This document shows, piece after piece, positions 62,201 through 64,000 of a stretch of 64,000 nt of DNA; the stretch's first letter is position 1; each line of letters opens with the position of its first letter. This DNA is from Lineus longissimus (taxonomy: Eukaryota; Nemertea; Pilidiophora; Heteronemertea; Lineidae). The notes under the pieces were generated by a model, which worked only from the letters and a program-made list of their open reading frames with translations, did no database searches and was not told the origin of the DNA. The stretch is from positions 14,384,001 through 14,448,000 of the forward strand of contig NC_088316.1 of NCBI RefSeq assembly GCF_910592395.1. Direction: 5' to 3'. The position numbers were made by a program, and so were the translations under genes.

Positions 62201-63408
62201 TACGTCTCTGGAGGATCACATCAAACTGCTTGAAAAGGTATATGTTACTACAGACGCTAATCCAGTTGAAATTTTGTTGGGGCTGTCAAATTGGACAGCC
62301 GTTAAGGTCCACTTCCTCTGTAGGACCTGCAGCTCCTGATGTCCTCTGATGTAAATTTATGATCGCTGTCCCACAAATTAAAACTCTAACTTTCCCTTTC
62401 AGCGGGTCACAAGTATATGCAAGCTCCTCGACAAACCAGACGACACGATTCAGAGAAAGCTAGATGGCCTTGTCTCCTCCGAATCTCTCTACACACTTAG
62501 TGCATTTGAAGGTGCTTTATTGGATAAAACTAGTCCCCTGGACAATACCGACAACACCGTCAATGGTGAAAACGATACGAAACAAAGTGATACGGAGTCG
62601 GGATTCGAGGACGGGAGTTCTCAAATGGGGAAGTCGTTGCTGGAAGAGTCTGGATCGTTACAGAACTCAACGTTCCTGCAGCGATCGTCCAGCACCGATA
62701 CGCTGTCTGTTGAACAGTTACTGACTGAGATCAATTCTGTGTCTGTGAATTGGAAGTCATTTAGGAATGTTCGCCAGTGTAGCTGCTCGACACCGTTTGA
62801 TACGTTTAGTAAGAAGGTAAGAGTGGCGAGTAGAGCATCTTTTTTCAAAGGATAAAACTATCAAGCTAAAACATTATCATGCCTCTAAAGTTGACGATTG
62901 TACCCTTCTTGCAAAAATATTAGGCTCATGAGAAAAAGTTGGTTTTGTCACGTATATAAGGGCACAAAGGGGGCACTTCCTGAAAATCATGAAAATTCCC
63001 TTCCGCTCTGTAACTTCTGAACCACAAAATATTTTGGCTTGAAATTTGGTGTGTCACGTTACTGGGACACCCAACTGAACCATAAACTTCAGTCAATGAC
63101 AGCCAACAACACCACACGGACTCAAACTACACATTTTTCAAAAAACACCCAACAGCGACGGGGGACTTTCAACGCTATGCTTGTTTACAATGTGATTTCC
63201 TTCTTCATTTCAGTATCACTGTTGGAAGTGTGGCAGCGTGTTTTGCACGCGTTGCATTGCCCGACACGTACCACTGCTCGGGCACTACAGCCAGCGCCCG
63301 GTGCCCGTCTGCAAGACGTGCTACAAGGAGATCAAGCATTCACCGTCGCTAACTGACTTCCAGGTCCTGGTCCCGCAGAACATACAGTCGTCCGAGGCGT
63401 CATCATAG
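9741..63408 (+). CDS. MTMR6/7/8: Myotubularin-related phosphoinositide 3-phosphatase, MTMR6/7/8 group, with C-terminal FYVE-like finger
   Basis: Thirteen exons (9741-9764, 27205-27321, 29171-29336, 42621-42775, 55891-56019, 57686-57820, 59679-59811, 60585-60817, 61188-61441, 61647-61781, 62111-62237, 62403-62816, 63214-63408) join in phase to 738 codons plus TAG. The family removes the 3-phosphate from PI3P and PI(3,5)P2 on endosomal membranes, and MTMR6-8 pair with the inactive MTMR9 through a coiled coil. Seen: PH-GRAM about 1-105 (LYLTATHLIF, HIASVEKLPL); phosphatase about 150-500 with NAMANKAAGKGYENE, GIENIHVMRNSLQKL and the CX5R loop HCSDGWDRT (C335, R341), so it should be active; FWRGMYNRFENG near 494-505; coiled coil about 515-540; acidic Ser-rich linker; zinc finger 662-711. 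It is longer than human MTMR6/7 (about 620-660 aa), mainly because of the finger. Confidence 0.93.
9995..10390. repeat. Degenerate direct repeat of about 200 bp
   Basis: GCAGATTTCACCA..AACAATCAA with GAAATGTACT and TGGTATGGACTT in the first unit recurs at about 10219-10330 as GCAGATTTCGCCATAACAATCAA, GAAATGTACTTC and TGGTATGGACTT. An old tandem duplication. Confidence 0.55.
11285..11720 (-). mobile_element. Decayed retroposon with (AAT)n tail
   Basis: An AAT tract at 11287-11307 is followed by ATTTATTAAATTAGAG, AAGCACTTTACAAAAG and, further right, GGGAGAGAGTTCCACAGCCT. The simple-repeat end at the left suggests a minus-strand SINE or LINE 3' end. The family assignment is by general resemblance only. 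Confidence 0.4.
12470..12600. repeat. Degenerate minisatellite, about 50-bp unit, three copies
   Basis: TGCATCACTTCATTGTGACTT, TGCATCCCTTCATTGATACTT and TGCTTCCCTTCATTGTGACTT recur about 50 bp apart, each followed by a CTTCT..TTGC..CAGCCTCC-like stretch. Confidence 0.6.
16496..16585 (+). CDS. Possible alternative MTMR first exon (low confidence)
   Basis: An ATG opens 30 codons (MSGLVGSVVETLGYII...QQDIQ) that end in phase 0 at CAG|GTTGGT, so it could splice to exon 2. The donor is weak and I recognise no homolog. The canonical start at 9741 is better supported. Confidence 0.15.
17150..17163 (+). repeat. (GGT)n microsatellite
   Basis: Five tandem GGT units beside GATGGCG. Confidence 0.8.
18567..18631 (+). 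repeat. 21-bp direct repeat
   Basis: CATCAAAGATAATATTGGTA plus T occurs at 18567 and again at 18611, 44 bp apart. Confidence 0.8.
20224..20253 (+). repeat. (GAT)10 microsatellite
   Basis: Ten uninterrupted GAT units. The poly-Asp run in the overlapping open frame comes from this and is not evidence of a gene. Confidence 0.95.
21473..21780. mobile_element. Fold-back (MITE-like) element of about 308 bp
   Basis: Terminal inverted repeats CAGGGTTTCCGCCAG at the left and CTGGCGGAAACCCTG at the right, perfect over 15 bp. The interior has A/T homopolymer runs and G-run/C-run palindromes. Flanks are GTGCT and GCGCT, at best an imperfect target duplication. No transposase frame. Confidence 0.65.
21800..21895 (-). 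mobile_element. tRNA-like SINE fragment
   Basis: On the minus strand GGCGGTAGAGCAGCGAAGG resembles a pol III A box and GGGTTTGACTACC a decayed B box, spaced as in a tRNA. The clover-leaf pairing is too poor for a functional tRNA. Confidence 0.45.
24618..24809 (+). CDS. Possible alternative MTMR first exon (low confidence)
   Basis: A 64-codon open stretch, Arg-rich then acidic (ETKSQEEERGPEAK), ends at AAAG|GTTGGC in phase 0 and could splice to exon 2. It is richer in G+C than its surroundings. No homolog recognised and the donor is weak. Confidence 0.15.
27205..27321 (+). CDS. MTMR6/7/8: MTMR exon 2 (PH-GRAM, first half)
   Basis: Acceptor CTTCCAG|GTT and donor ACATGG|GTAAGT, phase 0 at both ends. 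It encodes VENVRLLDRFNTRK, then GTLYLTATHLIFVD and KKETW. These are GRAM-domain signatures of MTMR6-8. Confidence 0.95.
27322..29170 (+). other. MTMR intron 2 (1.85 kb)
   Basis: GT-AG intron without recognisable genes or repeats. Confidence 0.75.
29171..29336 (+). CDS. MTMR6/7/8: MTMR exon 3 (PH-GRAM, second half)
   Basis: Acceptor TATTCCAG|GTC and donor GGCA|GTAAGT in phase 1. It encodes HIASVEKLPLTTAGSPLQI and PRERDCHDVYTTLLKLSQP, very close to the family. Confidence 0.95.
29420..29543 (-). mobile_element. Truncated retroposon with 12-bp target-site duplication
   Basis: ACTGAAGCTGAT occurs at 29420-29431 and 29532-29543, flanking a 100-bp insert. Read on the minus strand the insert ends in AATAAATAATAATAATAAAAA, a simple-repeat tail. 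The perfect duplication plus the tail indicates a recent retroposition of a 5'-truncated element. Confidence 0.75.
33205..33290 (-). mobile_element. tRNA-like SINE fragment
   Basis: The minus strand reads AGTGGACCAGTGGCTCCAA (A-box-like) and, about 40 bp on, CTAGTTCAAAACCC (B-box-like). Decayed head of a tRNA-derived SINE; no target duplication recognised. Confidence 0.45.
35700..36300. repeat. Degenerate minisatellite, about 115-bp unit
   Basis: GTTTCAGACCCTGGGCT at 35776, GTTTCAGATCCCAGGCT at 35891, GTTTCTGACTTTAGCCC at 36006 and GTTTCAGATCCCAGGCT at 36178. Shared flanks include GGACACCAC and ACATCACC..GT.TCATT. Spacings are 115, 115 and 172 bp. Confidence 0.7.
42621..42775 (+). CDS. MTMR6/7/8: MTMR exon 4 (GRAM to phosphatase linker)
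   Basis: Acceptor CATTTTAG|CTT and donor ATGAG|GTAGGT. It encodes LEDLYAFHYTNPE, GWDFFDLQSEYLRMGVPNE and INKDYE, the family's conserved entry into the phosphatase domain. Confidence 0.94.
42791..43229 (+). repeat. 73-bp minisatellite, six near-perfect copies
   Basis: The unit begins TGCCTCTTACTTTTATACGA and ends GGATATATTGC. Copies start at 42791, 42864, 42937, 43010, 43083 and 43156. The only difference I saw is TTTTATA to TTATATA in the fourth. The array begins 15 bp after the exon 4 splice junction. Confidence 0.97.
43394..43814. mobile_element. MITE-like element of 421 bp with TTATA target duplication
   Basis: TTATA flanks both ends (43389-43393, 43815-43819). Terminal inverted repeats match at 14 of 19 positions, including the block TACACGAGGAC. 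The interior is G+C-richer than its surroundings, dense in CTCGAG-type motifs, and has no transposase frame. A non-autonomous DNA transposon is the best reading. Confidence 0.75.
46755..46919. mobile_element. 165-bp MITE with 25-bp terminal inverted repeats
   Basis: The left arm at 46755-46779 begins GGGCCGAATTTAC and continues AAAGGGTGTTTG; the right arm at 46895-46919 is its complement with one mismatch. GGA lies directly outside both ends, a possible 3-bp target duplication. Too short to code for a protein. Confidence 0.85.
52961..53065 (+). repeat. 21-bp minisatellite, five copies
   Basis: GCCTGACCTTGACATTGAGG plus A repeats exactly five times with single changes (AAGG, GACG). Because 21 is a multiple of three it gives a repetitive LTLTLRS peptide in one open frame, which is not evidence of a gene. 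Confidence 0.95.
55891..56019 (+). CDS. MTMR6/7/8: MTMR exon 5 (phosphatase, N-terminal part)
   Basis: Acceptor TTTACAG|ATT and donor AATAGG|GTACGT. It encodes ICDTYPRYLYVPQPAS, IGSSRFRSRGRLPVLSYLH. GSSxFRSxxRxPVLSY is diagnostic of active and inactive myotubularins. Confidence 0.95.
56020..57685 (+). other. MTMR intron 5 (1.67 kb)
   Basis: GT-AG intron, AT-rich, with a short poly-A run near 57108. No gene or repeat recognised. Confidence 0.75.
57686..57820 (+). CDS. MTMR6/7/8: MTMR exon 6
   Basis: Acceptor CATCCAG|GCC and donor CCAAAG|GTAGAT. It encodes AAICRCSQPLAGFSARCVED and FMYVVDTRPK, near-identical to vertebrate MTMR6-8. Confidence 0.96.
57940..58130. repeat. Dispersed repeat sequence, two related motifs
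   Basis: GAGAACCTCTCTATTGAGGACAC near 57943 and AAAACCTCCCTTAGTGGACAC near 58022 are variants of each other. CCAAGGATACAAGTTTTG..TCCCAAATTGG here matches CCAAGGACACTAGTTTTGGTCCCAAATTGG near 11595. This looks like terminal sequence of a DNA-transposon family. Confidence 0.5.
58510..58563 (+). CDS. MTMR6/7/8: Possible 54-nt in-frame cassette exon of MTMR
   Basis: A pyrimidine-rich tract ends in TTGCAG, and 54 nt later comes a consensus donor, CTT|GTAAGT. The stretch reads QNLSDQSSMWTTLQTMTL with no stop and is phase 0 on both sides, exactly as the flanking exons require. I know of no equivalent in vertebrate MTMR6-8. Inclusion would put 18 residues between VDTRPK and INAMAN. Left out of the 738-codon model. 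Confidence 0.4.
59679..59811 (+). CDS. MTMR6/7/8: MTMR exon 7
   Basis: Acceptor ATTCCAG|ATC and donor AGATG|GTATTT in phase 1. It encodes INAMANKAAGKGYENENFYS and GIENIHVMRNSLQKLTD. Confidence 0.95.
60143..60560 (-). mobile_element. tRNA-derived SINE of about 398 bp with 10-bp target-site duplication
   Basis: TCTGTGATCT flanks the insert at 60143-60152 and 60551-60560. Read from 60550 on the minus strand, the head has an A box (TGGCCTAGTGG) and a perfect B box (GGTTCGATCC) with tRNA-like spacing. The element ends in a (GAA)n tail at about 60153-60170. It fills most of intron 7 and stops 24 bp before the exon 8 junction. The head looks somewhat tRNA-Glu-like. Confidence 0.88.
60585..60817 (+). 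CDS. MTMR6/7/8: MTMR exon 8 (catalytic CX5R loop)
   Basis: Acceptor ATTTCAG|TTT and donor TTCCAG|GTGGGT. It carries HCSDGWDRTAQTCS; the catalytic Cys is at 60728-60730 and the Arg at 60746-60748. DPYYRTIQGF follows. Both catalytic residues are intact. Confidence 0.97.
60818..61187 (+). other. MTMR intron 8 (370 bp)
   Basis: GT-AG intron with nothing recognisable. Confidence 0.75.
61188..61441 (+). CDS. MTMR6/7/8: MTMR exon 9
   Basis: Acceptor ATTTCAG|ACA and donor TTAAG|GTAAGT in phase 2. It encodes LIDKEWLSFGHKFTDRCG, KEVSPVFTQFIESVWQM and HVYSCQFGTFIGNC. Confidence 0.96.
61647..61781 (+). CDS. MTMR6/7/8: MTMR exon 10
   Basis: Acceptor CTTTCAG|ACT and donor TTCAC|GTAAGT in phase 2. It encodes RLADRTYSLWGYLNQN and YVNPLFKKEY, the end of the phosphatase domain. 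Confidence 0.95.
61782..62110 (+). other. MTMR intron 10 (329 bp)
   Basis: GT-AG intron with nothing recognisable. Confidence 0.75.
62111..62237 (+). CDS. MTMR6/7/8: MTMR exon 11 (end of phosphatase domain, start of coiled coil)
   Basis: Acceptor CTTCAG|ATT and donor GAAAAG|GTATAT. FWRGMYNRFENGVHPRENV matches the MTMR7 pattern. The following heptad-like segment should be the MTMR9-pairing coiled coil. Confidence 0.94.
62403..62816 (+). CDS. MTMR6/7/8: MTMR exon 12 (linker and first zinc pair)
   Basis: Acceptor CTTTCAG|CGG and donor AAGAAG|GTAAGA, 138 codons. It is acidic and Ser/Thr-rich, including SDTESGFEDGSS, which resembles the DQESGVEDLS segment of human MTMR7. It ends in RQCSCSTPFDTFSKK, the start of the zinc finger. 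Confidence 0.92.
62817..63213 (+). other. MTMR intron 12 (397 bp)
   Basis: GT-AG intron that interrupts the FYVE-like finger between its first and second cysteine pairs. No repeat recognised. Confidence 0.75.
63214..63408 (+). CDS. MTMR6/7/8: MTMR exon 13 (FYVE-like finger and stop)
   Basis: Acceptor ATTTCAG|TAT. It encodes YHCWKCGSVFCTRCIARH, then PVPVCKTCYKEIK, with stop TAG at 63406-63408. It supplies six of the eight cysteines of a FYVE-type finger; the first two are in exon 12. Confidence 0.93.
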   Translation, partial: YHCWKCGSVFCTRCIARHVPLLGHYSQRPVPVCKTCYKEIKHSPSLTDFQVLVPQNIQSSEASS

Positions 63409-64000
63409 GATGTTTTAGTGGCACAGGCTCGGGTGAATTTGCCCAGACTTGAGCGCTCTCATTCGAGGCGTTATCATAGGATGTTTTGGTGGCACATACT
63501 GGGCTGAAAGTGCCAGGACATCAGTGAATTTCAAAGAAAATCCGAGAATATCTACCACCTGAACACTTCCATTTTGTGCTTTTGCTACAGAACACACAAT
63601 TGTCATACTGTATTAAGCTAACATTGCGACCTGGGTGGGAACTTTGCCATTCCTGGGGGAAAGGTAGACTACCTTGAATTTGCAAAGGTAAATAAAACTC
63701 TACTGAATTAGGTGGATTGGTTGAACAATGTTAAAGGGCTTTATCAACAGAATAGGTCAGTGATAGATGTCTCTGCAATCTCATAGTATATCAGCACTAT
63801 TTACGCTTGTATGAGGAACATTTTTACCGCCAAGTCAAACCAGCCCGGGGAGGGGAGAATGGGTTATGTGATAGTCTTTAAGACACACATTGTCTAATAG
63901 GTTGTGATGCTTCTTGAGTAATGTCATGATTCAAGTATCAGGGCAGGCATTTGTCTTTTCATGTACTCGTAAACAGGGAGCGAGTGTTCGGGACAATACT
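63409..64000 (+). other. MTMR 3' UTR and downstream flank
   Basis: A short direct repeat, GAGGCGT.ATCATAGGATGTTTT, spans the stop at about 63395-63416 and recurs near 63466. AATAAA at 63691-63696 is the likely polyadenylation signal. No further gene before the window ends. Confidence 0.6.
63691..63696 (+). other. Candidate polyadenylation signal of MTMR
   Basis: AATAAA 283 bp after the stop codon, the first canonical hexamer downstream. Confidence 0.6.

Noticed and set aside
1-64000. CRISPR arrays, operons, prophage or other prokaryotic systems.
   Set aside because: The gene structure is plainly eukaryotic. The 73-bp and 21-bp arrays are head-to-tail minisatellites without spacers.

Overview
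The window is eukaryotic, intron-rich genomic DNA. All three supported genes lie on the + strand and are split by GT-AG introns, with polyadenylation signals, microsatellites, minisatellites, SINEs and MITE-like elements. Two nicotinic-receptor-like genes in tandem plus a single MTMR6/7/8-type gene suggest an invertebrate bilaterian, probably a marine lophotrochozoan or a non-vertebrate deuterostome. The species cannot be fixed from the sequence alone.

Region 1 (about 1-8100) holds two tandem paralogous Cys-loop receptor subunit genes. Each has six coding exons with the same intron positions and phases: A at 93-3219 (482 aa) and B at 4159-7670 (480 aa). Both have a signal peptide, a Cys-loop, M1-M4 and the GEK motif of a cation-selective pore. 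Both lack the vicinal cysteines of loop C and nearly all aromatic residues of the acetylcholine site. A 159-nt stretch coding M1-M2 is identical between them although the ligand-binding domains have diverged, which points to recent gene conversion.

Region 2 (about 8100-9740) is intergenic, with nothing recognisable apart from the presumed leader of the next gene.

Region 3 (9741-63408) is one long gene for a catalytically intact myotubularin-related phosphatase of the MTMR6/7/8 group. It has 13 coding exons and 738 codons. An 8-codon first exon is separated from exon 2 by a 17.4-kb intron, and introns 3 and 4 are about 13 kb each. The protein reads PH-GRAM, phosphatase with the HCSDGWDRT loop, coiled coil, acidic/serine-rich linker, then a C-terminal FYVE-like zinc finger. 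An 18-codon in-frame cassette exon may lie in intron 6. The introns hold most of the repeats: a 73-bp x 6 minisatellite, a 21-bp x 5 minisatellite, two MITE-like elements, two retroposons with perfect 10-12 bp target-site duplications, and other tRNA-like and fold-back elements.

The receptors would act at the plasma membrane and the phosphatase on endosomal phosphoinositides. Nothing in the sequence links the two functions. The gene models come from reading splice sites and family conservation by eye; no transcript data were available.
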